Shown piece after piece: positions 23,655 through 35,430 of a stretch of 64,000 nt of DNA. The stretch comes from Anthopleura xanthogrammica. Taxonomy: Eukaryota; Cnidaria; Anthozoa; Actiniaria; Actiniidae. The translations under genes and the position numbers were made by a program. The notes under the pieces are model-generated. The model was given only the letters and a program-made list of their open reading frames with translations, was not told the DNA's origin and did not search any database. The stretch covers positions 20,305,078-20,369,077 of the forward strand of contig OZ025206.1 in assembly GCA_964019055.1 (NCBI GenBank), given 5' to 3'. Every line of letters starts with the position of its first letter. Within the stretch, counting starts at the first letter, position 1.

Positions 23655-24170
23655 ACGAAATAATAAATGAACGAACGAAGAAAACGAACGAACGAACAAA
23701 CGAATGAAAGAACAAACGAACGAAAATACGATCGGGTGAACAATGAACGATGATCGAATGAACAAATGAACGAAAGAATGAACGAAAGAACAAACTATGA
23801 AGGACAGAAAGAATAAAAGAACGAGTTAATTTATGAATTAAGGAACGAACGAACGAACGAAAGAATGAACGAATTTAACAAATTGGGGAATGAACAAATG
23901 AACGAAAGATTATGTGAATGAATGAATAAATGGATGAATGAATGAGTGAATGAATAAATGGATGAATGAACAAATGAATGCATGAGTGAATGAATGAATG
24001 AATGAATGAATGAATGAATGAATGAATGAATGAATGAATGAATGAATGAATGAATGAATGAATGAATGAATGAATGAATGAATGAATGAATAAACAAACG
24101 AATGAAAGGATGTATAAGAACTAATGAACGAATGGGTGAATGAAGAAATCATGATTGAGTGAATGAATGA
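23655..24170 (+). repeat. (GAAC)n to (GAAT)n microsatellite
   Basis: A long tetranucleotide tract, GAACGAAC-rich at the left and nearly pure GAATGAAT from about 23985 to 24090. It lies just downstream of the P2 coding exon, in its probable 3' intron. Phe-Ile-His-Ser open frames across it are artefacts. Confidence 0.95.
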
Positions 24171-24216
24171 AAAAAAAATGAAAAGGTAGAACGAAGAAAA
24201 GATACCCAGCTCACCA

Positions 24217-24462
24217 TTATGCTCTAGCCAATCTGTGTCTTCTCCTAAGCATCCTTCTGTAAAGATCCTCAACATTCTCCAATTCAGGTGGTATTTCTTC
24301 CACTAGTTCTTGTTCAAAAGCTGATTTTTGGGGATTATTTTTGGTTAAAGGATTGAAACTTCTACCGACTGTGAGATGGGAATCTGCTGGTGTTAGTAGA
24401 CAGGCTATTGCTAGGAGCAGTACAACGGTCACAATGATCTTTGGGATTCTACTTGACATCAT
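24217..24462 (-). CDS. Small secreted charged peptide P2
   Basis: An 81-residue protein of unknown function. The start is ATGATG; the first ATG (24462) lies 2 nt inside the exon, whose acceptor reads CCTTCTTCTCTTTCAG (exon start 24464). The longer open frame upstream is intron. Residues 1-28 are a signal peptide (core IIVTVVLLLAIACLL, cleavage likely after A-D-S). The mature 53 residues begin HLTVGRSFNPLTK, have no cysteine and end ENVEDLYRRMLRRRHRLARA, an Arg-rich helix. A donor (AATG|GTGAGC, exon end 24215) lies 2 nt after the TAA. The coding exon is thus almost exactly the ORF, as in P1, P3 and P4. The 90-bp satellite at 24519 sits in the inferred 5' intron. The upstream exon was not located. 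Confidence 0.82.
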   Translation of the reverse strand: MMSSRIPKIIVTVVLLLAIACLLTPADSHLTVGRSFNPLTKNNPQKSAFEQELVEEIPPELENVEDLYRRMLRRRHRLARA

Positions 24463-24518
24463 ATCTGAAAGAGAAGAAGGCATATCCTCAAATCTTGAAA
24501 AGGCCTCATGCGACACAC

Positions 24519-24815
24519 CTACCAACCAAGCCACACTTGCTCCTTAAAACAAGTGTGTGAGGTCACTGAGGATCAAACTATGGACCTCTTGCTTAGCAGA
24601 CAACTTACTAACCAACCAAGCCATACTTGCTCCTTAAAACAAGTGTGTGAGGTCACTGAGGATCAAACTATGGACTAGTTGCTTAGCAGGCAGCACACTA
24701 ACCAACCAAGCCACACTTGCTCCTTAAAACAAGTGTGCGAGGTCACTGAGGATCAAACTATGGACCAGTTGCTTAGCAGGCAGCACACTAATCAACCAAG
24801 CCATACTTGCTCTTT
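24519..24815 (+). repeat. 90-bp satellite, about 3.3 copies
   Basis: The same unit as at 6180-6670 (CAACCAAGCCACACTTGCTC, AAAACAAGTGTGTGAGGTCA, TATGGACC, TTGCTTAGCAGGCAGCACAC), again at 90-bp period. It begins 55 bp upstream of the P2 acceptor. Confidence 0.95.
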
Positions 24816-24825
24816 AGTGTGTGCA

Positions 24826-25165
24826 GTCATAATAATAATTAATAATAATAATAACCTTATTTATACAGCGCCAATCTCCACTACTTGAACGTAGCGCCTT
24901 ACAATAATTAAATGACTAAAGCTATATATATTTAAAATATATAAATATAATATACTGAGACCGACAATAATCTATAATAAAATATAGATATATGTATATA
25001 AGAAAACTCAACAAAAAGCTTCCCTAAAAAAAGATATGTATTTATTAAGCTGACTCTTAAAAATCGTTAATCATGGACTGTCTCTAACTTTTAATGGCAA
25101 TTCATTTGATAAACGAGGCGCTGCATTCAATAAAGTTCTATCGCCATACGATTTTAAGATTTTAA
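24826..25165 (-). pseudogene. CR1/L2-like LINE 3' scrap
   Basis: An (AAT)n run (24828-24853) is followed by TTTATACAGCGCCAATCTCC. This is nearly the same junction as the 3' end of the LINE at 54.7 kb (TTTATATAGCGCCAATATCC). Near 25090-25125 the minus strand still reads NAAPRLSNELPLKVR, matching the AAPELWNRLPQSIR end of that element's reverse transcriptase frame. Confidence 0.7.
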
Positions 25166-25169
25166 GATT

Positions 25170-28100
25170 TTTTTTGAAATTCATCTGCTCAAGGATCAAA
25201 CTACAGATAATTGGTAAGTGAGCGCGTAGATTTTATTTACATACGACAGAATTAATGACAGAATGCCAGTATCTTAAGGTTGCTGTTAAATTTTCTTTTT
25301 TTTAAGTTTCAAAGAAAGGCCATCTGAGATTATTGTGCTTTTTTTTATAACTATTTGCCCTCGTGAAGCCCAACGAAATATGATTTACAGTCAAATATTT
25401 GTTGTTGCCGCCCAGAAGAAAAGTGTACATTGTAGTAATCTATATTTATAGACATATGTGAGAAGCAGACCGCCGTTTCTAGAGATATCATAAGAATTTT
25501 TTTTCTTTTTCTTTTATATTTTTTTCTTTTCCATTCATCCTTATTTTCTCATTTTTGTTTGTTCTACTGTAATTGAATAGTTTTAGCATAAGTAAATAGC
25601 CTAGTTAATAGTATCCGCTACAGAAAGAACTTTTCCATAAATCACAATTTTTTTCTTCATCTGATATATATACATATATAAACTCTTTCTATTCCATTCT
25701 GAGAAACAAAAATAACATTTTGGCTAGCAAAACATTTTGAACTCGAAACTATAGTCTTTTTTCATCAACTTTTCGAAAACGAGCGATTGTGCCTTGTTCC
25801 TAATTACTAGACGTAACTAGTAGTAAATAATTGATTAACTTAACAAGTCTATTTACTACAATTACCTTTTCTGACGCTGTTAGCCGGGTTAACGGTTGGG
25901 TTCTTAAGCCTTTTAGAAGTTTAATCGATGTGCTGTAGCCGAGAGCGTCGTCGAGTGATTCTACCTGTGAAAGGTTGGCGCATTTATGCCTAGTAATTTC
26001 CGGCGATGACGAAACGGCCCAATTTCGCGCGCCCCCATTGGCCTCGCGTTAGTGGATTAACACCACTTAACAATGTTAGATCTTTTGTTCCCACGTTTTG
26101 GTCATTTATTTGTAAGTCCAAGGGTGTGAAAACCTGGCAATGTCCGGAAAATACCGTCAGCTTCAAGGGTTCTTTTACAAAGGAGCCAGAAAGTTAAAGA
26201 TATCAAATATGTTCATCATTGACATTGATTTGTTTGTTTGTACAGCGAAGGAAGCTAGTTTGCGTCGTATTCCTCTCTTGGGAAGTAGACTCCGCAATCA
26301 ATTCCTTTGATGAAAACTTTTCGAATAGTCAAACAATATCAAAAAGTGATGTCTAAGAGTAAACATCACTTCTATCTTAAGGAAATGAGACGAGGCGTTG
26401 AACATAAAAAGGCCAGTCTTAGTACATAATAATATTGAACGCTTCTTAACCACAAAGGCTCGTATTGTCCACATGAATTGAAAGCAATGCACATTTAATC
26501 TAACTAATCCCAAATCCATTGTAGCACTTTATTCTTTCTAAAGAGTTTTCGAATAGGATACATTGATTCTCGTTTTGATAACATATATAAGTTTGAGGGG
26601 AGAAACTCAAATCTATAAAACAAAATAATATATGAACTTGAATATATTGGCTGGAGACGGTTAGTTCTGAAACGTAAGGAATATACAGCCATTTCTTTAG
26701 CCCAAGAAACTGCTTTTATGTAAAATAAGAACGAACGATCTAATATCCTTGCTAAAAGAAATATTCGAAGTTTTTATGCTCTTAAGTAAAATAAAATTTC
26801 CGTATCTACATGAAAAGAAATGCATTGTCGCCATAACTTCCAACTGTTCTATGCCACCCATCCTTTCACCACATATCTTCATTCATTCATTTATTGTTCA
26901 CAATGTATTCAAAACGTTATTTGCTTTAAAAAAAAGTCCATTTAACGGAATCATTGGAAATCTTTCAGCTCAATATCCTCTTAGCCACTTAGATGTAATA
27001 ATCATATATACGAAGGGCTTTAGAAACGCCGTACTTATTTACGGCGCGAACGATGAAATTATTACGCTACGTTGGCACACACACACACCGCTACAAAATT
27101 ACCAGATTAGTAGTTAAAACTTGGCCGGTTTTCAAGGGCATACAAATCACTAGTCTCCGGCAGACAGCCATTGTGTTATGCAACAGCTGTAAACGCTTTA
27201 TAAAATAGGTATAAAGCTCATAAACAAATAAAATGATATTAATAAAGACGGATTTTGTTTGAGCATGGTTGGTTATATTGTAGTTGAATTCCGGGTTTAG
27301 TCAGTCAGGAATTCAAATTTTCGGTTGTTTTGTAGTTGCTTCAGTCATAACTTTTTCTTCTAAAAATATATAATTTCGTCTGATCATGATTACTAATAAA
27401 CGGAGAAAAACAAAAATTGATGAATGCTCAGTCTCTAAGCTAGAATTTATGTAAACAATGATCTATACCAAGCTGAACGAAGTTTTCATTCCACATAGCA
27501 CAATATCGAACCAAGTTCCAAGGCTTTATAAACACGTAAAAAAATATTTTAGGTAATGAAAATAAAAATATATATATTCTGACACACCTGACTACAATAC
27601 TTCATAGACTTCATAGTTATAACTCTTTTTCAGTTTAGGCGAATATATGATAAAAAATAAGTATTTAATTTTTAGCCTCGTAAATTGCGTCGCATTTTAT
27701 TTAGTTTAAAATTACCTTCCAACTTGTATAGTGAAAAATGGCAACAAATTTTACCAAACACAAGTTTTCGAAAGTTTTTTTTATTTGTTCATTGACAAGG
27801 TTATAGAAATGAGAATATTTTGCAATTACAGTGTATTGTACTCGCGAAATTGCAAAAGAGACAATACATATAAATAAGGAAAAAAAGCCGCATTTTTTTA
27901 GTACAATACGAGCTTCGAAAATAGAAGGGGGGAAAACGAGGAGAAAACACATCATTGGAAAGTGGAACAAGGAAAGTTCTTTAGAACGACGCCACATTCT
28001 ACTAAGAAAATTGACAATCTGTTTTTCAGTATAACCTTCCCATTGAAATCATAGAGAAAATAATTTTGCAATTGAACTGATTCTATAACATTTTATCGAA

Positions 28101-28900
28101 ATATGCCATTTTCTCCCCAAAAAATTTTGCATTTAAATTTGAGTATCTTTATTGAAACTATCAGTTTATGGATATAAAACGAAGATGAAGATGGTGGGTG
28201 GTCGTGGTGAATGGATTTCCACAATATCATGATCAATTGTGAATCATTTATATTTGTCATTTGACAAACAAAAATTGTTGACAGCCAACTGTTATATTCT
28301 TGCTTTATTTTCTAGGTGTTTGAGTATATTTTATACCCTTACAAGTCAAACGGGCCAGCAATCGAATTACTTTCTAAAACAACTCGTTGAAGTCTCGATA
28401 CTAAGAGAAGTAACGACCAGTCTCTTTATCAGATGTCTTAATAATAATAACGATAGTTTTAAAGATTCGTAACTCTATAACGCGTTTTACTAAGTGAAAA
28501 TTATCAAGTCAGCTGTGTTTAAACGGACTTGGAAGTCGATGTTTACTTTAACGAACCATTCTAAATAAAGACCACGTGCGAAATGTACACGTTAAGTGGA
28601 CATGTGGAAAGGATACAATAAAGGCCAACAAAGTAACCGTTGAAAAACTTTTTCATCAATTTAATTCATTATATAAAGCATCAAAATCCAAAACTAAAGG
28701 TATTCTAGAGCCATAAGAAGGAGTTTATTTGAAAAGAAACGACTTCCTTTTTAATGGCTTTCAATATCATAGTACGAAAGCTGTACTAGCTTTTGCCAAC
28801 GTCCACAGGTCGCCCTATCAGCGTACTCTCCCTTGCGAGTAAAAAAAATGACCTCAGTTTTTTCGAATTCCCAAAATACTGTTGTTTTCCTTGAATACAG
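25170..28900. other. AT-rich intergenic stretch
   Basis: No supported gene in 3.7 kb. A relatively GC-rich patch at 25870-26050 is unexplained and could be a promoter-like region or a repeat remnant. Several short frames (e.g. 26749-27117, 27701-27997) lack supporting signals. Confidence 0.4.
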
Positions 28901-28904
28901 ATTA

Positions 28905-29065
28905 ATTTATGCTGGGTTAGCCTCAATTTTGCGTAGATCTATATTCATGGGTTCCAGTGAAGGTTCGTGGAATTTCAAAGTGTTCGCGCGCATTGTTGAA
29001 GTTGTGCATTATTTACGTTGGTATTTGTGAATATTTTGACACTGGAATGAGGATAACCCTGAGTA
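28905..29065 (+). repeat. Dispersed ~165-bp repeat, copy 1
   Basis: Contains GGGTTAGCCTCAATTTTGCG, GGTTCCAGTGAAGG and GAATATTTTGACACTGGAAT, shared with 37622-37795. The ends are weakly inverted (CTCAGGGTTAG-like and CCCTGAGTAAAT), suggesting a MITE. Confidence 0.65.
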
Positions 29066-29786
29066 AATAAGTATTTTTGAAATCAAGAAAGAAAGCGAAT
29101 TTTACTAATTCGAAAATGGTTTATGGACGGCCAGTAGTGAACTATAATCGGTGAGATAGGTAAGAGTTCGTTTTAACATTTTTCTTTCTATCTTTCCGCC
29201 TTATTTTCTTATATCTCTCTCTCTCTGCTCTTTCTTTCTGTGTGTGATATTCATGGAGTCCTCCCGAATAATATACTAAGTAGTTACAACAACTGACTGT
29301 TCGCCTAGAAATACAACGAAGGAGTTACGTATGAGAATTTCAGTGAGAAAGACTCATTTTATACTAGCCTCGTCCCCAGGGTACTCTCTTCGCTGTTCGA
29401 CATGACATGACGAATGTGCCTCTCAGACGAGTAGGCTGGTCAAATCCTCGATTTCGGTGAATCGAGCGGTCTATGGAAGTAACTGATCGAGGGATAGATA
29501 GAACTACACATGGTCTTTCTTTGAGGATGCGCGCATTTTGGTTTAAATCACCGACCAAGCTTTCACCCTTCATCACTTAATGACTGTTGCATTCTTCTGA
29601 CAAAACAAGAGAGCCAAGATCAATCTCGGGAAGGCGTGAAGGCTGCTGCTCTACCCATCTCCTCCTAGCCATAACCCTGATGATAATTAATTTAAGCTGA
29701 ATATAAATCAATTAAAATGGGATCAAAAATATATCTCTTTGGAAAATATTTGCTACGACAGGAAATGATTCAGTGTCTAGCATAGT

Positions 29787-30444
29787 TTAAGGTGACTGAC
29801 TACATTAGCAAAGGGGTAATTAGAAAATGTTCTTAGATACGAAAGCTATTTTACACAGAATTTAACACTGATTCCAAAAAAAATGAAAAGAAAAACGAGG
29901 TGTCCCGAGCTCGTTTTCGAGATAATGAATTTTGAATATTACCATCTTGACAAGTTTTCGAAAGAAAAATGGCGACAACCATTTGCAAAACAAAATTCAT
30001 AACTCTAAAACTAAAAATTGTGTGGAAGTAATTCTCTCAGGACATATACTTTAAAATTATTTTCGAGAATTAATCTAAAAATATTTGAAAGATTATTGAT
30101 CATGAGAATTGTACCAAGATATAATTAAGCATTTTTTAGCTTAATGAACCGAAAGCCGTTCTCAAACGAAAACAGCAAAAACACATACAGCGCTTTTTTT
30201 ATAAGTTCCAATAATTACGTTTTTTTCAAACTTTGATAAAAGTGTGCTTTTTACCTGTTGTTTAAGGAAATTCAAAAAAAAGTATAGTCCCTTGAAAAAT
30301 TATAGGGCTTTGCCCTGTTGAAGTTCAAAACGTGTATGTTTCCTAAATAAAATCGTGAAGATTATCATGCGCTTTTTAGCGGTTTTTGTGCGCGCGCAGA
30401 TCGTAGGCTCAAATTGAACGTTAAAAAGTAGTCAGTCACCTTAA
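29787..30444. mobile_element. piggyBac-like MITE with TTAA duplication
   Basis: TTAA (29787-29790) is followed by GGTGACTGACTAC; the right end is GTAGTCAGTCACC followed by TTAA (30441-30444). The terminal inverted repeat is 13 bp and perfect. The interior (about 650 bp) is AT-rich and non-coding. TTAA duplication with short inverted ends is the hallmark of the piggyBac superfamily, so this is a non-autonomous element of that type. Confidence 0.8.
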
Positions 30445-30534
30445 GAAAAGACTTTGCTCTGAATATTAATTTTAATATTCTATAATCTATAATCTTCTCA
30501 CAAGACACGGATTACAACAACCTGTGGGAAGATG

Positions 30535-30685
30535 TAAATTAGCTATAGAGCATGGCTAACTAACACGGACCGATTCCTGAAACAAACCTATGGGCTAATC
30601 AAAGTCAATAGGGCACGATTAAAATTTACAGATCGAACCCTGAAACAAACCTTTCGGTTGATCCAAATCAGGAAACCGCTAACTA
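30535..30685 (-). repeat. SINE-tail-like repeat, two units
   Basis: Two inverted units, CATGGCTAACTAACACGGAC...CCTGAAACAAACCTATGGGC and ACAGATCGAACCCTGAAACA...AACCTTTCGG. They match the tandem unit of 3408-3725 on the opposite strand. Confidence 0.6.
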
Positions 30686-31129
30686 AGTACGCTATTATAA
30701 TTAAAATAAGGAAAGGCTCGTATTTCTTCAAAATGTAAAGCAACAGATTTGATCGAGAAATTTCCAAGGAAGGTAATAGGTAAAAACAAATCCATTACAG
30801 CTATGGAATATAGTAGCGGTTTTAGTATATTGAGCCGCAATTATTAAAGCCCGGATTAAAGTCCCGTATCATGTCAGACTATCCGCGCTATTGACCTGGG
30901 TTCAGTAATAATGTAATACTCTGCCGTACATTAATTCGATGTAATTTTGGCTCATTCGGCGGGGTTAACTCTAAAAGCAAATATTCTACAGGAAAGATTT
31001 GCGTCCTTCTGAAAAACTACACCTTTTTGTATCCACCGATATAAAAATAGAAACAAAAACAAAAAAAACACTCCTTGTTTTTACGAGGGTAGCACTAAAT
31101 AGCCAGTGGCTAACAAACCTGTGGCCCTC

Positions 31130-31315
31130 GTTCCATGATCGAAATGGAATTTAGAAGTTGATTTTTGTGGAGGGAAGAAAACCGGAGAACCCGGAGAAAA
31201 ACCCTCGAAGCACAGGAGAGAACCAACTAGAAACTCTACTCACATACAACACCGAGCCCGGCGGGACTCGAACTCGGGTCGCCTTGGTGAGAGGCGAGCA
31301 CTCTAACCGATATGA
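31130..31315 (-). mobile_element. tRNA-derived SINE
   Basis: On the minus strand the head reads ATCGGTTAGAGTGCTCGCCT then CCCGAGTTCGAGTCCCGCCG, clear tRNA-type A and B boxes. The body follows: GTGAGTAGAGTTTCTAGTTG, CTTCGAGGGTTTTTCTCC, GGGTTCTCCGGTTTTC, AAAAATCAACTTCTAAATTC. This is the best-preserved head of the SINE family in the window. Confidence 0.8.
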
Positions 31316-31370
31316 AGGGGGAACTCAAACTGTCGAACAGTCTTTAAACCGATACAACACTTTGTAGAAT

Positions 31371-31530
31371 AAAAAGAAAAGAGAAAAGAGAAAAGAGAAA
31401 AAATAGAAAACAAAAGAAAAGAAAATAACAGAACAGAAAAGAAAAGAAAAGTAACGAACAGAAAGGAACAGAGCAGAAAAGAACAGAAAAGGGAACGAGA
31501 AAAGAGAAGAAAATTTTAAGATAAAATTCT
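31371..31530 (+). repeat. (GAAAA)n-type purine-rich repeat
   Basis: An imperfect AGAAAAGAGAAAAGAGAAAA tract with GAACAGAAAAG variants. Confidence 0.85.
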
Positions 31531-31534
31531 AATA

Positions 31535-32585
31535 CAACAAAACAAAAATATGGAAAAACTCGAAAAAGATAGAACTAATTATAAATTATTTTGATATCCT
31601 TTCATTAATATTCTTCATGGTTAGTTATATTAAAGGATGTTATATTTGAATAACCTTTTTTAAATACGGCATTTCGTAATGGAACGAGATCTGAATATAA
31701 CTGAAATATGAACTGGGGATCGCAACCAAGATACCTGGGCTGAAAGTTCAGTGAATTTCCACAACGCGACCTTCGAGACCCACACTCCAAAGGGCCGCCT
31801 TGTTTCATGCCGAAAGCAAAATTAATACAGACACACTTAAAATTATCTAATAATAATATCTTCGTAGAGTACTTTCCAAGTAACTAACAAATACGTCACG
31901 TTCGTAGAGAGAAAGAACAAACTTTAGGTAATATTGTATGTCACTAATATCCATTCCTTGAGGCAATGGCGGTTTGTACCTTGTAATCTTGAATGAGTAT
32001 TTTTAGATTGGTACTTGATTCTAGAAAAAAATAACATTACGGCTATACAGTGCTTCTCAACAGCTATCACGCCCGAAATCGTCATCACGATTTTCCAATT
32101 TCTGTGTTCTTTGATACAGCATTTTATATTAGGGTTCAGACTTATTTAGGGTTAGCCTTACTTCAGCGTTAAAATATTCACAAATACCAACATTTTTACG
32201 ATTAAAAATATATTGTACGATTTTGCACGTGTGCTTGTTAATCACTTTGTTAAGGCTCTGTTGAACTTTGAATTTTTTTTAGCTGAAACTTGTGTGCAAC
32301 GGCGCTGCAAGAAAAGTATGACGGAGGTGTAACAGGGTGCTACTTGTCCTGAAACTTGTCTCGCAAAGCAGTTGCATTCAGTTTTCAGCTAAAAGTTTCA
32401 CCGTGTACCAGGTCCGTACTAAAAAGCTAGTTGGGCTCTGATTGGATTTTGTACTTTGGAAATTTCGAAAAAGTTTAAAGAGGAATGTTACACGCCGCAA
32501 TAGCAGAAATTAGAGTTATATTGCTGTCAAATAACTGCTATAAGTCGTGGCACATGAGTCAGTTTCTATACATTTACTGTATTGT
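31535..32585. other. Intergenic stretch
   Basis: No gene or repeat supported. Confidence 0.4.
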
Positions 32586-32619
32586 TGACCCAAATGCCTC
32601 GAATTTTTTTGTTTACCCG

Positions 32620-32870
32620 ATTGCATTTTTTGTGTCCCAAATTAACGTTTTCTTGGTCCTAATTACCTTTTTGTGTCTCTAATTACTTTTTTGTGTCCCT
32701 AATCAGTCTTTTTGTGTCCCAATTAATAACTTTTTGTACCACCAATTACCTTTTTTGTCCCCAATTACCTTTTTGTGTCCCCTAAAACCTTTTTCTGTCC
32801 CTAATTAACAAATTTTTATACCGGCACCAATTACCTTTTTGTGTCCCTAATTAAGACACAATCACTAAGG
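32620..32870 (+). repeat. Minisatellite block 1 (TTACCTTTTTGTGTCCCTAA unit)
   Basis: About ten irregular copies of the ~20-bp unit seen in block 2 at 33.6-35.4 kb, separated from it by 0.7 kb of unique sequence. Confidence 0.9.
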
Positions 32871-34290
32871 ATTGTGTTTTATGCATAATTTAACCGACAA
32901 GCTAAAAGCTTTCTATGTAGCTTAAATTTATCAAACTACAGTAAACCTTCAAAAAGTGGCAAGAACACTGAATACTTTCTTAGTTCTCAGGGTAAATTTC
33001 ATGGCAATCTGTAAAGAAAATGGGCAATCACGCGCGCTTCAGGAAGTGTGATTTTCGAATATATTAACTACAAATTCAAGAGGTTGCTACGTAGTCACAA
33101 TTAATTTCCCCAGAAAAATCTTTACGGTTTTTAAAAGATCTATTCTTCCTTAACTTGCAGCAATAATTTCATTTCAATCAGTACACTTGCCGATAGTTAA
33201 ATATTTTTAAAACTAATTAGCATATGTAAACATAGGTCTCCGATTTTTCCTTGCAAAATGTCTCTGCTTTCCCCAATAAGCATGAAATTCAGACCAATGA
33301 ACACTGACAAAGAGTCATATATTAAGTAGATAGTTAAAAATTAGTCATTGATTGTTTAGTTTTTACGGGAGCTCTGTTCAAAGTTCGGCCATTTTGACCC
33401 CTCTTGAGCGTCTCTCACTTGAGGCTCAGGTCGAAACACTCTTTGGCCGTTTTCTCGTATACGAAACAATATTTTTAAAAACCAACTACACAGGGATTCA
33501 TATCTAATAAAGGCCTATCTAACTTCAAAAGGAGAAGAAATTTGATTTTTTGACTCTTGCCACCATTTGTTTGATTCTTGTGTAAATTGCCTCTTAACAA
33601 CTTTTTGTACCGGCAACAATTACCTTTTTGTGTCCCTAATTACCTTTTTGCGCCCCTAATTACCTTTTTGTGTCCCTAATTATCTTTTTGTGTCCCAAAT
33701 ACCTTTTTGTGTCCCTAATTAACAACTTTTTGTACCGGCACCAATTACCTTTTTGTGTCCCCAAATACCTTTTTGTGTCCCTAATTAACAGCTTTTTGTA
33801 CCGGCACCAATTACCTTTTTGTGTCCCTTATTACCTTTTTGCGCCCCTAATTAACAGCTTTTTGTACCGGCACCAATTACCTTTTTGTGTCCCTTATTAC
33901 CTTTTTGCGCCCCTAATTAACAGCTTTTTGTACCGGCACCAATTACCTTTTTGTGTCCCTTATTACCTTTTTGCGCCCCTAATTAACAGCTTTTTGTACC
34001 GGCACCAATTACCTTTTTGTGTCCCTTATTACCTTTTTGCGCCCCTAATTACCTTTTTGTGTCCCTAATTATCTTTTTGTGTCCTCAAATACCTTTTTGT
34101 GCCCCTAATTAACAACTTTTTGTACCGACACCAATTACCTATCTGTGTCCCTAATTACCTTTTTGTGTCCCCAATCAGTCCTTTTGTGTCCCCAATTAAC
34201 AACTTTTTGTACCGGCACCAATTACCTTTTTGCGTCCCCAATCAATCCTTTTGTATCCCCAATTTAAAAATGTTTGTACCAGCACCAATA

Positions 34291-34460
34291 GACCATTTTC
34301 GAGATGCGTGAACGCTTTCAAAAATATCGCAGGCGCAGACATGAAAAAGAGGCATTTTCGGGCAAGATCACGCGCGTTATTGACTTTGCCCGAAAATTCC
34401 TCGAGATCATGTACGCGCCTGCGATATTTTTGAAAGCGCTCGCGCATCTCGGAAATGGTC
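34291..34460. mobile_element. 170-bp palindromic MITE, TA-flanked
   Basis: The left arm GACCATTTTCGAGATGCGTG...CTTTCAAAAATATCGCAGGC and its complement at the right end are about 75-80 bp each, leaving almost no loop. TA flanks both sides (34289-34290, 34461-34462). It lies inside the minisatellite. The type suggests a Tc1/mariner-like non-autonomous element. Confidence 0.8.
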
Positions 34461-34929
34461 TATTACCTTTCTGTGTCCCTAATTAAATATTGCCTTTGTG
34501 TGTCGCTAAACAGTCTTTTTGTATCCCCAATTAACATATGTTTGTACCGGCACCAAACACAATTGTGTGTCCCTAGTTACCTTTTTGTGTCGGCACCAAT
34601 TACCTTTTTGTGTTCCCAAATACCTTTTTGTGTCCCTAATTAAAAAATTTTTGTATCGGCACCAATTACCTTTTTGTCCCCAAATACCTTTTCGTGTCCC
34701 TAATTAACAATTTTTTGTACCGGCACCAATGACTTTTTTGTGTCCCAAAATACATTTTTGTGTCCCTAATTAACAAAATTTTGTACCGGCACCAATTACC
34801 TATTTGTGTCCCCAAATACCTTTATGTGCCCCTAATGATCATGAACGAATTTTTGTACCGGCACCAATTACCTTTTTGTGTCCCTAATTACCTTTTTGTG
34901 CCCCTAATTACCTTTTTGTGTCGCAATTA

Positions 34930-35141
34930 CAGTTAGGACACTCGAACCGTGAACACTGAGGTTTTTTCATACTTTTTTCTCCTTTATCGCTTTTGTGAAT
35001 CGATTGCAAATATGATTTATTTTGAACAATAAGATTATTTGAGTTCAGTGCTTCATTTTCAGAAGGTTTGAAGCAGTAGAAAGTTCATAAGATAAAAAAT
35101 ATATAATATATCAAGTGTTCATAGTTCGAGTGTCCTCACTG
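34930..35141. mobile_element. CAGTNAGGACACTCG MITE, copy 1 (TA duplication)
   Basis: Terminal repeats CAGTTAGGACACTCGAACCG and (complement of) CGAGTGTCCTCACTG, flanked by TA at 34928-34929 and 35142-35143. Removing element plus one TA restores the minisatellite junction AATTAACAACTTTTTG, so the insertion site can be read directly. Copy 2, in the opposite orientation, is at 59503-59716. Confidence 0.9.
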
Positions 35142-35430
35142 TAACAACTTTTTGAACCGGCACCAATTGCCTTTCTGTGTCCCTAATTACCTTTTTGTGT
35201 CCCCAATCAGTCTTTCTGTGTCCCCAATTAACAGCTTTTTGTACCGGCACCAATTATATTTTTGTGTCCCTAATTACCTTTTTGTGTTCTAAATCAGTAT
35301 TTTTGTTTCCCCAATTAACAAATTTTTGTAATGGCAAATACTACATTTTTGTATCCCCAATTAGCCATTTTGTGTTCCCAATTTCCTTTTCTAGAGCTGT
35401 CCGCAATAAGCTTTTTTTGTGTCACCAATA

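Noticed and set aside
23831..24275. Long Phe-Ile-His-Ser frames on the minus strand
   Set aside because: Translations of the GAAT array; only the downstream coding exon of P2 is real.
31235..31315. Possible tRNA gene on the minus strand
   Set aside because: A and B boxes are present, but the sequence continues into a SINE body and lacks a complete cloverleaf, so it is a tRNA-derived SINE head.
33670..34311. Phe/Cys/Pro-rich repeat protein frames
   Set aside because: Products of the 66-bp (22-codon) minisatellite; the frame breaks wherever the unit order changes.
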